Assembly: GCA_015179125.1 (NCBI GenBank)
Contig: WHVA01000458.1
Coordinates: forward strand, 1 to 64,000
Length of the DNA: 64,000 nucleotides
Reading direction: 5' to 3'
Source of the DNA: Gautieria morchelliformis
Taxonomy: Eukaryota > Basidiomycota > Agaricomycetes > Gomphales > Gomphaceae
Part shown: piece after piece, positions 1 to 10,320 of the stretch
Position numbering within the stretch: the stretch's first letter is position 1
How the letters are laid out: the number at the start of each line of letters is the position of its first letter
Made by a program: the position numbers and the translations under genes
The notes under the pieces: model-generated
The model's input: the letters and a program-made list of their open reading frames with translations, nothing else
Database searches by the model: none
What the model was told of the DNA's origin: nothing

Positions 1-125
1 AGGTGGCGGAGATGATTGATCGGAACAGTCGTAACACTCAGTTCCGACTCAAGTTCCGACCAACCTTTGGTTCAGTACTTTCCAACTTCCAACTCAGTTC
101 CGAAATACTTAGGACGATAGTTCAT
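1..125. repeat. Degenerate TTCCGA/TTCCAAC short repeat
   Basis: About six imperfect copies of AGTTCCGA- or TTCCAAC-like words lie in 120 bp (for example at 21, 40, 52, 87 and 100). The tract abuts the broken end of the gypsy RT. A similar array, in the opposite orientation, lies at 4390-4555 on the other side of the element. Confidence 0.5.
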
Positions 126-149
126 TGGGGGCGCAACCTACAAGTTGAA

Positions 150-786
150 GCCGCTGTCCTTTCCAGTTCTGACTTAGCGGAAATCTCGATACGTAACACC
201 GGATGAATCCGGATCTGCTCGTATGCTTCTGACATATCGAGTTTTGTTCGATATCAGCAGCAAGCCATGTCACTGCGTATGATATCTTGATCCGGGAAGG
301 GTGTGACATCCTTCACCATGTTCTCGTTCTGCTGGCGCAGATCGAAGATGGTTCTCAACGTACTGTTCTTCTTCGGCACACACAGCATGGGCACTGCCTG
401 CTGCGCTACTGCCGGAATCCACCACTTTGCAGTGGTGTATCATTCTATCTTTGCCGACAGTTCCTCTCGGAAGTGTTCGGGAATTTCGGTAGTCGATACC
501 GCATGTGCTTGTTGGGATCGATGAGGTTGATCTCATGGTTGATCTCCCGCAGTGGCGGGAGTTCTAATGGAATTCCACTGACTAGGTCAGTGATTCTTTC
601 CATCCATTCCTCGCGGAGGTGAGGAAGGTCATCATCCGTGAGGATGATGGTAGCAGTTGGCTTAGAAGCCATTAGGCACTGTTGGCGTCTATCAGGTCCC
701 GCGGCGCGCGGGCCCGCTTTCTTCTTTCCCATCGCTTTCACCGTTAGGTGAGAGCGTCTCTCCCTACGGCTGTAGGGTGAGTTCAA
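150..786 (-). pseudogene. Gypsy reverse transcriptase, N-terminal fragment
   Basis: Minus-strand translation gives the lead-in to a gypsy RT (PPLREINHEINLIDPN, about 560-500). After a frameshift come PMLCVPKKNSTLRTIFDLRQ (about 400-330), DVTPFPDQDIIRSD (about 310-260) and KLDMSEAYEQIRIHP (about 245-200), the conserved first blocks of the polymerase. A TGA interrupts the frame near 264-262 and at least one frameshift lies near 470. The catalytic YxDD block is absent because similarity stops before it. This is a nonfunctional remnant continuing the protease fragment. Confidence 0.75.
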
Positions 787-819
787 GGATGAGTCATCCC
801 GTGACTCGTCCTCCTGGCT

Positions 820-1560
820 TCAATGAGCCAGGTTCGGCTTTGGTGCCTGGGTGATCCTGCTCACCCGTGGCCCTTTGTCCTCGTTCGTCGATTCGTCGTC
901 GTCGAATGAGACCTTGCCCGTGGGGATCACTTCGTTTCCCTTGCGAATCGTCCCTGGGCTCGAGAAGTCCAGGGTTATGCCGAACCTCCTTAGGAACGGT
1001 GTCCCTAAGATCACATCGTAATATTCGACGTTTGCTACGTTGAAATATTCGTCGTATGCCCCGTGACCAAATTTGATGGTCATGTTCATTCCATAATTGA
1101 TCGTGGAATGGCTGCCTATGCAGGCTAGCTGCAGCGCGATTGGTTGCTCCAGGGAGAATGTCTTCATCCCTGTAGCTCGCGTGAATTCGGGGGACAGCAG
1201 TACCCCTTCGCTGCCGCTATCTAGCAGGCAGTGGGCTTTTACACCGTTAATTTCCCAGTACCCCGATAGGGTACGGTTCTCACTGCGCGGACGTGTTGGC
1301 CGCATCCTGTGTTTGCTTCGGTGATGATACACCGGCTCGGCCACCTTGTCTGGCGTGACCGACGTGCGTGCCGCCATAACCTTCGTGGCGGTTTCGTCTT
1401 CCAGTGCGAATCTGATCGCGCTGGACCTGTAGGTGGTGTCTTCCACCTCCTCGTCCCATTCATAGTATTGGGACGGCTCTGGGTCCCATTCTTCAGTGGG
1501 CGCCTCTCCGTTGTTCGGAGTGTCGTTGGGCTGGGGATCACCCTCCCCCTCTTCGTCAAT
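820..1560 (-). pseudogene. Gypsy retropepsin-like aspartic protease region
   Basis: The open stretch contains AHCLLDSGSEGVLLSPEFT, the D-S-G active-site block of retroviral-type aspartic proteases, followed by a hydrophobic flap and an ILGTPFLRRFGI segment like the C-terminal ILG block of the fold. No ATG starts the reading frame, as expected for a domain inside a polyprotein. An in-frame TGA at 822-820 separates it from the RT segment in the same frame. It lies just downstream of gag on the same strand. Confidence 0.75.
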
Positions 1561-1618
1561 TTGTTGAAGAGAATCTTGACCAAGATCCGTCCCGGATCCT
1601 CGGCTTCACCGTCGTGCC

Positions 1619-2650
1619 TCACGCCGCTGTCCTTATACCGGACCTAAGCCGGGGGCACTCTGCCTTTTTGTGGCCAGGTTGGCCGCATTCAAAGCATGTG
1701 GTGTTGCTTTGGCTGCCGCTGGGCCTATTGTTAGGCCGGCCCGACGTTTTCGTCAGTGGGGCAGGTCGTGGGGACGACCCTGACGCTTGAGGCTGTTTAG
1801 CTTCAGGCGGGCATCCAGCTTGTGCTGGGCGTGAGGGCGGTAGCCGTTGTCCTGTTCCGCTTCTTGCGAACAGGCTGGGCCTGGTCAGGCCCGTTTGTGT
1901 CAACGGCTTGCTACCTGTGAGCTGGGCAGCGCTTGCCGTTGCTGCTGCGCTATCCGCGCGGCGCATCCCCATGTTGTATTGGGATGCCTCCTCGATCATC
2001 CGGGCCGTCTCGAAGAGTTGCTCTATTGAGCTGCTCTCGGCATTATAGCCCTTTATGAGGACCTCGTTGCACAGCGTTTCGCACAGCGCCGATACGAACT
2101 GTCTCCGGAACGTGTACTCGTCTGACGGCTGTATCATACGTGCCGCGTATTTCGTGAGCTCGTTCAGCATCTCCTGAACGGTTTTCATGCCTTGCATGAC
2201 CACGTCGAATTTATTCGATGTGTGATGGTACGTCAGTGTGTGCAGGAACCTTTTTTGAAGGCCTTGCATCACAGTTTCCAGCGTCCAGCTGCGGACCTGG
2301 CGATCGAAGCGTTCAACATTTCGAAGGAACCACTCCTGGGCTTCGCCGGTGAGGCGAGTGCCCACATAGCCGACCTGCATGTCGATGCTGGTTGGTCCTA
2401 GGAGGCAATTCATTTTCAGCCATTGTAGGATGGCTGCCACGAAGATTTCAAACTCTTCGAGGTCTGATCCCCCGGCATATGGCTCGGGGTGGGCCAATTT
2501 TACGCCAGCTTTCGCTAGCACAGACTTCTCCGGGTCTGTGTCCGCGGCGTCTGCTAACGCCACACGGATCATCCATGTGATCCCGTCGTACGGCTCCATT
2601 GGTACGACGTCGGCCTGGTCAGGGATTCCCTGGCCTTCCGTTGGGGCCAT
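1619..2650 (-). CDS. gag: Gypsy Gag protein with CCHC zinc knuckle
   Basis: A 343-residue open frame from ATG at 2650. Residues about 50-240 are a helical capsid-like region (LTGEAQEWFLRNVERFD, then LHTLTYHHTSNKFDVV), typical of retrotransposon gag. A Pro/Ser/Thr-rich linker follows, and near the C-terminus a single zinc knuckle CFECGQPGHKKAEC (C-X2-C-X4-H-X4-C) that would bind element RNA. The frame is open end to end although downstream pol is broken, so this is the best preserved part. It ends immediately before the protease region in another frame. Confidence 0.8.
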   Translation of the reverse strand: MAPTEGQGIPDQADVVPMEPYDGITWMIRVALADAADTDPEKSVLAKAGVKLAHPEPYAGGSDLEEFEIFVAAILQWLKMNCLLGPTSIDMQVGYVGTRLTGEAQEWFLRNVERFDRQVRSWTLETVMQGLQKRFLHTLTYHHTSNKFDVVMQGMKTVQEMLNELTKYAARMIQPSDEYTFRRQFVSALCETLCNEVLIKGYNAESSSIEQLFETARMIEEASQYNMGMRRADSAAATASAAQLTGSKPLTQTGLTRPSLFARSGTGQRLPPSRPAQAGCPPEAKQPQASGSSPRPAPLTKTSGRPNNRPSGSQSNTTCFECGQPGHKKAECPRLRSGIRTAA

Positions 2651-2787
2651 GGATCTCTCGCGCGGTTGTGATGCCGCGTGGGGCAGGCTGTTATATGCCC
2701 TGACGGGCCCCGGGCCCGGATCAGGCTCGGGATCAGGAGCATTCTGTGCTCTCGGTTCCGGGGGTGTTTTGTGCCTGGTGTCCCCGG

Positions 2788-3561
2788 TCAGTCCCGCGTT
2801 GCGGATTCGTAGCCTGCTGTTGTAGGCTGCGCGTGCTTGCCGTGCGTCATGTAGGCTTGCGTGAGCTGCTCGTCAGGCAGCTGAGCGGTGTGGCTGTGGG
2901 CCACTGTCTCTGCAGCGTTCTTCGCTAGTAGCTCGAGTGCCCATGTGTGGCGGCGCGTGGCTGCGGCTTCTTTACGCTGCCAGTGTGCAACTTCGAGCTC
3001 TAAGCTCTCGGTCGTCATTTCAGAGTCAGGCTCTGAAGCGACCTGATCCCTAACGATCTGTTGGATCGTTTTACGGCTGTCCATTGGGGCAGCCGGTTGT
3101 TCTTGAGGTTCGTTCCCGAACCTTATGTCCTGTTCGACCGGGACGGCTGGCGGCGGCATTCGCTGCTTGTCTCGCTCCTTTCGGCGTGGGTCTTCCACGT
3201 CGCAACTGCATTCGTTGGCTGCGGACTGTCGCGAGCTCGGACGAGTTGCGTCACGTTCCCCTCGTGGGCAGAGTGCTTTCTGGACGTCTTCCAGCGTGGC
3301 TGCGTCTTGCAGCCTGACCTCCTCCGCCTGGTGGAGTTCCTTGCCGATTGCCATTAGGGTGGCGGCGGCGTTGTCAAGCTGTGATGCCAGCTGATCGTGC
3401 TTGTGGCGCGTCAGCGTACTTTGGTGCAGCGCAGCCTGCACCTGTTTGTTCAGGGCCTCTGCCGTCTCGTGGTCGATGGTGTGAGCCCTCGAGCTCTTGC
3501 GACTAGAGCTCGAGTATTCCGAGTCCTGCCATCGTCTGGGGCTCGTCTTTTTTGCCGTCAT
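2788..3561 (-). CDS. Coiled-coil leader ORF upstream of gypsy gag
   Basis: A 257-residue minus-strand frame from ATG at 3561. It is rich in Ser/Arg at the N-terminus, then strongly helical and charged (HKHDQLASQLDNAAATLMAI, about residues 50-75), suggesting a coiled coil. I do not recognise a catalytic domain. It lies 137 bp upstream of gag in another frame, and could be the N-terminal part of gag after a frameshift or a separate pre-gag ORF. A further Ser/Arg-rich frame at 3646-3951 may be its 5' extension. Confidence 0.4.
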   Translation of the reverse strand: MTAKKTSPRRWQDSEYSSSSRKSSRAHTIDHETAEALNKQVQAALHQSTLTRHKHDQLASQLDNAAATLMAIGKELHQAEEVRLQDAATLEDVQKALCPRGERDATRPSSRQSAANECSCDVEDPRRKERDKQRMPPPAVPVEQDIRFGNEPQEQPAAPMDSRKTIQQIVRDQVASEPDSEMTTESLELEVAHWQRKEAAATRRHTWALELLAKNAAETVAHSHTAQLPDEQLTQAYMTHGKHAQPTTAGYESATRD

Positions 3562-4389
3562 CCTCCTTCAGGGACGATCGTCGTCACTCTACTTCGTGGG
3601 CGTCGGTTTGAGTCGTGGCTTTGTGCCCGCCTCAACATTGTTGCTCTACCGTCTGACGACGGCGAGACTTCTCTGCCTTTCCTTTGTCCTTGGGCAGAGA
3701 GGGATGGGGGGGCGGCGCCAGCTCGTTGCCCGGCGTCGTCTCTTCCTCGGCCACGCTCGATGAGACGTGGTCGGGTTTTCCTCGTCCTCTACTGGGGGAA
3801 CGAGGGCGGTGAGATCTACAATCTCTCCGTCTTCTATCATCCTGGACTCTTGGTCCAGGGTAGCGTCAGCCGTCATGTCGCTGGGCTGCGCCTGGGGTGT
3901 GGACCTCGAGCTCGTCGCTCGTGTCCGTCTTCGACTGCGTGGGATCATCATGCTCGCAGCCGACAGTAGAAGGTCTACTGGAGGGTCTCAACGATGTTTA
4001 GTCGTCGACGCAGCGATCTTTTTCAAGATTGCTTCGAATCCACTATCGGTTGGTCACGTGGCGATCAACCGCAGGATAGTTCAAAAAGGTGTAAAGATGT
4101 CTATCTTAAGCCTTAAGTCACAAGAGCACGACAGAACTTGACCAATGTGTGGTATTCTGATGCTACGTAGTGACAGTGTAAGGGTAAGATGCGATGGGGA
4201 CCGCTAGCCGGTTCCCACGCATAAACTATACAGTGGGTCCCTAAGGGGCCCACTGGGATTATGTAATAACTAATGTACATGTAGATACACAGGTTATTTA
4301 CAGCATCCCCCTGACCTCCCTGACCCTTGATCAACCCTTGATGCCACCTACTACGTGAGTCACTTGACTTCCCACACTGTTCTGAGAGC

Positions 4390-4555
4390 GGAAGTCAGAA
4401 AGTGGAGTGGAATTGGCAAAGCAAACAGAACTGGTGGAAGTTCCCCCAGGAGCAGAACAATTTCCGAAAGCGGAGTCAGAAATTGAAGCGGAACTGGGAG
4501 TGGAGTCGGAAATGGTGTCGGAACTTGGCATGGTGTCGGAACTGGAAAAACCAGG
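4390..4555. repeat. Degenerate GGAAYT/GTCGGAA short repeat
   Basis: At least eight copies of GGAA followed by T or C occur, with the unit TGGTGTCGGAACT repeated near 4513 and 4534. In the + strand this is the reverse complement of the TTCCGA words at 1-125. It sits outside the presumed gypsy 5' LTR. The open frame at 4402-4680 across it is low-complexity and not a credible gene. Confidence 0.55.
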
Positions 4556-4681
4556 TGTCCCCTGACACTCTTCATTCATATGCACCTTTGGATTTCCCCT
4601 CTCTCAGCTCATGTGACTGTGTGATCTCCATGACACATGAGGGTTGCCCTTACAATGGCAGCTTCAAGGAGTATAATTGAT

Positions 4682-4719
<38 letters not shown>
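4682..4719. repeat. (ATC)n microsatellite
   Basis: About twelve uninterrupted ATC/TCA units. It lies in the non-coding stretch between the gypsy remnant and the tautomerase gene and explains the poly-Asp frame on the minus strand. Confidence 0.95.
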
Positions 4720-4907
4720 AGACCTTCTCCCACTTGCACACTCTCGTGCCTCCTAGGTCAAGTCCTTCAATCGCAGCAGAGTGTGACTGCGCCACATCCG
4801 CTGAGTCAGACAAGGGGACCAGTATATTGTACAGATCAAAGCTACGGTAACAGGAAATCAAGCAAAATTGGCCTCCCCCGACTTAATATGAATGCGAATT
4901 GTAACAC

Positions 4908-5553
4908 CTACTTCTTGAAAATCGTGGCGAAGGTAGTGCCTTGGAACCTTCAATGCACTGTGAGAACCAATACAAACAAGAAATGATTAGGACATACCCA
5001 AGATATGCCCTTCCAGGATCATTGAAGGTTCTACAGTAAATTCCAGTCAATTAGGCTGTTGTACCAGGTAAGAAAGGACATACATATAACCACGGTTACC
5101 CGCCACGCCAAGTTTCGCTTTGAAGTACTCAAAGAACGCGGCGCTATATTTCTCGTTTGCGTCAGGGTTAATGTTGTCGAGTGATGTCTGCACGGTACAA
5201 AGTAAAATACGGAATAGCATCAAGAAATTGCATTTGACTCACAATCACCAATAGAAAGGCAGGCTCAAAAGTCCCCGCAAAAGAGAGCGCCTCATCGTGG
5301 TTATAGTTGATGGAAATGTACCCCTCAGGCTTTCCCAATACTAGATGGTCCGTTCCTCTGAATCACAGTAGGTCTGTCTGCACTCAGAATGACCCACCTT
5401 CCGCTCCAAACTGGATCCCCGCATCACGCATCAGGAGTATTAGCAACATCTAGCAGACGCTCTGCCAAGCTGACACTGTACCTTAGAAAAGTCCAGAACG
5501 AAGTCTTGCACGTTTTGTACTTTGACGTTAGTTGTAAGCACGAGGGCTGGCAT
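4908..5553 (-). CDS. MIF-like tautomerase family protein
   Basis: Six exons join into 119 residues (plus coordinates): 5482-5553, 5398-5410, 5243-5340, 5084-5187, 4998-5030, 4908-4947. All five introns are GT-AG, 50-71 nt. The product starts MPALVLTTNV, placing the catalytic Pro right after Met as in macrophage migration inhibitory factor and D-dopachrome tautomerase. It continues with GKPEGYISI (Lys32, the position of the conserved active-site Lys), ALSFAGTFEPAF, TSLDNINPDANEKYS and RGYITFNDPGRAYLG. The CXXC of animal MIF is replaced (FLLV). Family members are about 115 residues, so this is full length. Expected role is keto-enol tautomerase activity; the physiological substrate is unknown. 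Exon 2 is only 13 nt. The next gene (LACTB2-like) is divergent, 765 bp away. The exon structure is inferred from family similarity and splice sites. Confidence 0.85.
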
Positions 5554-6318
5554 ATTCAAGTTGGCGGTTCTGGTCAGAGGTGTGAATTCTGTACCTCGTT
5601 ATAAATATGGTTGCGGAGCCCGAATGACTGGCGTTGCTTTTTCAATTGCTTCTACGTTTCCCTGGTGGATCGTGCTCGTATCGATTGGTGACCCTTGCCC
5701 GCCTGTAAGCGTGGAGACTTTGGAGGCTCCGTTCAACCGCCTTGATCCTCAAACCCCTCACGTCCACTGTCGCCAGATTGTTTAGGTGACTTGGGCTGGG
5801 AGCAAAGTACCGCCTGGCCTAGTCGCCAAGTAATTCCGGGGGTTACCTTCAAGGAGCCAAGATAAGCCAGAAGACTAATTTGGTTTCTGTTACGATGCGG
5901 GTACTACTCCTTCGAGACACGCCGTGTTGTTCACGGAATGCTCGGTTCGGAACGCTTGTGTCTACCGACATATTTTAACACATGGGTGCGAGAGTGAAAT
6001 ATGGACCATCGGCCCCCACAGACGCCGTGACGCGTGACGCGTCGTTGCCGGAATTTTGACATCGGAATGAATACCAACATGTGCGCCTGAGCTTGCACTC
6101 TGCAGGCCGCAGGAGCGGTACGCCCCTTGCGAGCTGAGAACTTAAGGAGATCAGTTTCTTGGGTATGAGCCATTGCAGGTTTGAAAAAAAAGAAAGACCC
6201 ATGTAGGACAGACCTGGCATAGACCTATATCAAATGAGGTGAGCACTCTACAATAGACGGTGCCAGTTCAGCGGCTAGTATTCCCACGCTTTCCCGGGTA
6301 GCGTGTCAACAACAGTAC
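5554..6318. other. Divergent intergenic region, no gene seen
   Basis: This separates the start codons of the tautomerase (minus) and LACTB2-like (plus) genes and should hold both promoters. It contains TGACGCGTGACGCGTC at 6028-6043, with two ACGCGT (MCB/MluI-box-like) cores. Small frames here show no family resemblance. Confidence 0.5.
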
Positions 6319-7473
6319 ATGGAACTGGAGGCACTCCCCTCCTTTTCTCGAGTGAGCCCTTTTACCATTCATATGCCTACCCATCGGTTCCTAATGAGTT
6401 GCTTAGCTGAGCGAGCGGGTTTTGCGGGTACTCGGTCAGGTCACTTTCAGCTTTCCTCTGCTATTGAAGATAGATAACCCATGTTTCATTTCCTCCTTGC
6501 CAGAACCCAGGCAAATTCACGCTCCAGGGTATGTATCATTGTCATATGACTTTCCGTCTTGAGAACGCAACTCTGCGTAGGCACCAATACCTATATTGTT
6601 GGCAGGCGAAATCCTTTTATTCTTGTCGATACTGGCGAGGGAAAGGAAACTTATATTCCATATCTCGAGGATGCTCTTAGACCGTCGGCCGATGCTTCGC
6701 AACCATTGATTTCTGACATCATATTGACCCACCGACATCGCGACCATATTCAAGGACTGCCGTCTGTCCTGGATCTTTTAAGACGTCTCTGGTCGGGAGA
6801 TAAGGCAGACTACCGTCCCCCCCGTATCTATAAATATCCATTGCCCGCGCACTCGCCAGACACGACCCTTCAATCAATGCTCGGCCAGCTATCCGTAGAC
6901 TCGTTCGCTCCAACCGTGGACGGCAGCGTGATACATCACCTCCGAGATCTACAGACAATAGACGGAAGCGACTGTTCACTTCAAATCCTCTACACTCCAG
7001 GTCACACCACCGACTCCATATGCCTTTATCTTCCTGCAGAGAAGGCTCTGTTCACTGCGGACACAGTCCTCGGACAGGGCACTGCCATTTTTGAGGACCT
7101 GGCTACGTATATGACCAGCCTTCGCTCGTTGCTCCAGTTCAGGAGTCAGTCGGAGAATCAGTTCATGACCCTGTACCCGGGACATGGTCCTGTGGTGAAA
7201 GATGGCCCCAAACTCATTGAGGAATACACCAAACATCGCACCGAGCGGGAAGCACAGATTGTGCAGGTCTTGTCTGCTCCACCACCCTCCGGCAATGCTT
7301 GGACACTTGGAGAACTGGTTGCAGATATATATGCCAGTTATCCTCGGTCGTTGTGGGCCCCAGCAGCACACGGTATACATCTGCATCTGATGAAATTAAA
7401 GGCCGAGAGCAGAGTAGAGCACTTGGGAGGCGAGGGAGAGAATTCGACATGGGTACTCCAGAGTAAATTATGA
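6319..7473 (+). CDS. LACTB2-like metallo-beta-lactamase-fold hydrolase
   Basis: Four exons: 6319-6351, 6407-6439, 6504-6528, 6581-7473, encoding about 327 residues. The join restores the family N-terminus LSERVLRVLGQNPGKFTLQG then TNTYIVG, which fixes ATG 6319 as start; the single long frame from 6559 alone would lack it. The metal-binding motif is THRHRDH (His81, His83, Asp85, His86), followed by YTPGHTTDS, FTADTVLG and YPGHGP, which supply the remaining ligands. LACTB2 relatives are zinc-dependent endoribonucleases or hydrolases, mitochondrial in animals; the fungal substrate is not known. The C-terminal helical region (about 240-327) matches the family's extension. Stop lies 45 bp from that of the convergent ITFG1-like gene. 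Confidence 0.88.
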
Positions 7474-7518
7474 GGTACGATAGTAGTAATATGATCTCTA
7501 TGCAATACAGTTCCACAC

Positions 7519-10194
7519 TCACAGGGCATCAAAGTTTATGTGGTGAGACGCCCTGCGTCGTTCCAACTCATCTTCCCTCTACAAAGTCTGTAAGAAAGCA
7601 GAATGCTACAATGATGGCTTTGTACGCACCTTTTCGTTCAGATGTAATACAAACACAACCACAGCAAATATTACCGTCGACAGCACTACCGTCAACGTCA
7701 CCCAGGGGATCCATGCTCCGGGCCTCAGGAAGAGCTCTCTCTTCCACCCGTCCTTTTCTCCTTGGGGTGACGGGATGATGACGACTTTGGAGTTCGGTAT
7801 CACCCCCTCCATGTTAATGAAAGTGTCATGTTTTTTCGTCGACCCAACGAATAAATTCTCAATGTAGTTATTCGTTCGGCCAAGCCCAAAAAAGGAGTAC
7901 GGTGTATGTAGAGAGTGATAGGCGGTCTGAGGTAGCTGGGCGACTTTGAGAATCAATCAAGTAAGATATCTGGAATGGGTCAAACGATAAGATATACCTT
8001 GGGCAGCGGATCGTCTGCCAGAAGTATCTTGCACGGTATACTTGTACGATGCCCCAGAATAACTCACGCCAAATCCCTACACATAGCAATTTTGTTAAAA
8101 CAAACGAACTCAACATGTCACCATCCAATACTCACTTCGTACTTGGTTCCATTCGTCATAGTGCACCACCCACCATCGCAGGGACGATTCAAAACTGAGA
8201 GAAACTAAGATCGACACGAACTCTTGTGGAGCAGGAGCTTACCCATTGCCTTCAAGAAAAATGCATCGTAGAAAAAATTGTTGTGAACGAAAAGGTTGGT
8301 CCCGCTGCCTTGCTCGCCTGTTCGCTGTACTAAGATATCTAGAGTCCCCTATGCAGTGAAGAGAATAATGTTTCCGAAGCCATAGCAGTGAGGATGGATG
8401 ACCATACATACGTCTTCGTCCAGATCTAGGACAGTAACACCTCGGGCGTCTACTATCTGCTGTAATGCCTCAGAACCCGCGCTCGTAATACGAAACCCTC
8501 GTCGGCCTTGGCCGCTCGCTCCGCACCCTGCGACACCACGTGCACAAGGGACAGAGGTCATAAGGTACGGTGTTCGTTCTATGCTGCCGCCTACACCAAA
8601 GACCCCTCCTTTTGGTGCCGATGCCACAATGGGGATCAAGTCTGGGAACCCATCCAGAGAAAAGTCACCGACACGGATGGGTAATGGTATCGGAGGATCG
8701 TGGGTCATATCATTCATGAGAAGATACGGAGACGAGGGAAACAAAGACGTCAAATTGATACGGACAAATGCCTGAATAGAAGCTAAGTAACATGTTTTCT
8801 CGGCAAAATGAATTCAAACGAACATCGTTGGAGGCCCTTTCGTCCAAATCAAACTGAAAGTTTGGGTCTCGCGTGCACAGGCTCTGCGGTGAACGACATG
8901 GTTTTCGCGAGCTAGCTGTACTTGTGCATAGTGGGAGCTGCTTGTTGTAAGCGATGTTGATCATGCAATCCCTACCCACTCCTGTGGAGGAGTCAACGGA
9001 GGCACATGTTGGAAAGACCATGTCAATCGTGCCATCCCGATCTCGAGCGGGGTTGAGAAAGATTTGAAACAAAGGGCGTGTACGGACTCACTCATGTCTG
9101 CAAATGTGATCTGTCCTGCACCACTTGGCAACTGGCCAGATTGCCCGAGGTAAAAGCCTTGGTCGTCTTGGGCATTGAGCCATATCTGAAAGGACTGGGT
9201 TCCTTCATTCATGTTGTTGCAAGAAAGGAATATATCTTATCGCCAGGTTGTTGTTAGAGATAATTAACCAATATGGTAGAATGTATACAAACCTGCCAGG
9301 CAGTCGCCGTCGAAATCCAGGAAGGCGTTGCTGTGCGTCTGCGAGAGGTTGCAGACGTCATCATCCAACTCGAAAATTGGATCGACCCTGAATATCTGTC
9401 AGGCATGACTCTAACCATGCACGATGGGCTTACACCTCAAATAATGCGGGAGAGCCGCTCGTTCCATTCCAGACATTTTTCCATAGTCGCAACGGCGAAC
9501 TATGATCCCCGCCTACACTGGTAGCTGGAATCCCCAAAAGGTCTATTTTCATGTCCCCGTTGGAATCGACTACCATTGATTGAAGATTTGTTGAGGAGGG
9601 AACCTGGATTGGCGGGGAGACTGATCTAATGTTGAGTCGTTCACTTCTCCCCAGTGCAAATAACGTACCAAAGCCGCCCTGTAGGTCCGAGAAATAGACT
9701 GCCATATCAATCACGCCTTGCCTCTGACCTTCGCTCATAACAAGCAGATCGAGACGCCCATCATTGTTGAAATCTCCAGGAACAACGTTGACTACTTTCT
9801 GTGAATGTCGAAAAGAAGACGACGGCTCAAAAACGAAATTATCTGTTACTGAGTATTCCATGTGAGTTCAACCGCAAGTTTATTACTCACTCACCGTGAT
9901 TCCAAAGGTAAGCGACCAAGGTTTGTTGATCCTTGTCTAACATAAGAACATCCATACTAAACCGTGTACTGAGTATGAAGCATCGACGGTCTGTGAAAAG
10001 GGTAGGGCAACACACAATTGATCACCATTGAGATCCCCAAAGGCAACAACTCGGCCGCTGTCTGAAAGACCTAAGGCTCCAGCTCCAATGAGCGAATTGC
10101 TAGTGAACCTCTTGGGAGCAAATGGCCACATTGCTTTCACCAACGGAAGATTTAAAACAAGCATAAGAGCCGAAACATGTCGTAGACGGCGCAT
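7519..10194 (-). CDS. ITFG1/TIP (Linkin)-like FG-GAP membrane protein
   Basis: A multi-exon minus-strand gene. ATG 10194 opens MRRLRHVSALMLVLNLPLVK, a secretory signal peptide. Several FG-GAP / Ca-binding repeats follow: VVAFGDLNGDQ (near 10040), VPGDFNNDGRLDLLVMSE (near 9770), VVDSNGDMKIDLLGIP (near 9560), NAFLDFDGDCLAG (near 9310) and VGDFSLDGFPDLIPI (near 8650). The C-terminus has one membrane helix (WIPWVTLTVVLSTVIFAVVV, near 7700). A last intron (about 7580-7630) joins NEK to a basic tail ERRRASHHINFDAL, the family's conserved end. This matches T-cell immunomodulatory protein/Linkin homologues, type I membrane beta-propeller proteins. Most introns were recognised by frame changes and were not all mapped. 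It is divergent from V-ATPase subunit a with 126 bp between start codons. Confidence 0.85.
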
Positions 10195-10320
10195 TACAAG
10201 CCACAAGTGATCTAGCCTATCTTCGCTTGCGCAGTCACTAAGTTGGCAACTTGCGTGCGGACTATTTACTGCGTCGACTTGGATTACGTAATATAACACT
10301 GCCAAATTTCGACCTGCACC
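10195..10320. promoter_or_regulatory. Bidirectional promoter, ITFG1-like / V-ATPase a
   Basis: The 126 bp between the two divergent ATGs must contain both core promoters and 5' leaders. No clear TATA box is seen. Confidence 0.5.

Larger units (their letters stand above)
150..4330 (-). mobile_element. Decayed Ty3/gypsy LTR retrotransposon remnant
   Basis: Read on the minus strand, the order is a coiled-coil leader ORF, gag with a CCHC knuckle, an aspartic protease and the start of reverse transcriptase, which is the gypsy order. Frames change between parts, stop codons interrupt protease and RT, and similarity ends inside RT near position 150-190, so integrase and the 3' LTR are missing. The stretch at about 4100-4320 (minus strand GTCAGGGGGATGCTGTAAAT onward) may be what is left of the 5' LTR, but I could not fix its ends or a primer-binding site. 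The element is inactive. Confidence 0.8.

Noticed and set aside
4664-4861. Frame with a long Asp run on the minus strand
   Set aside because: It is the translation of the (ATC)n microsatellite.
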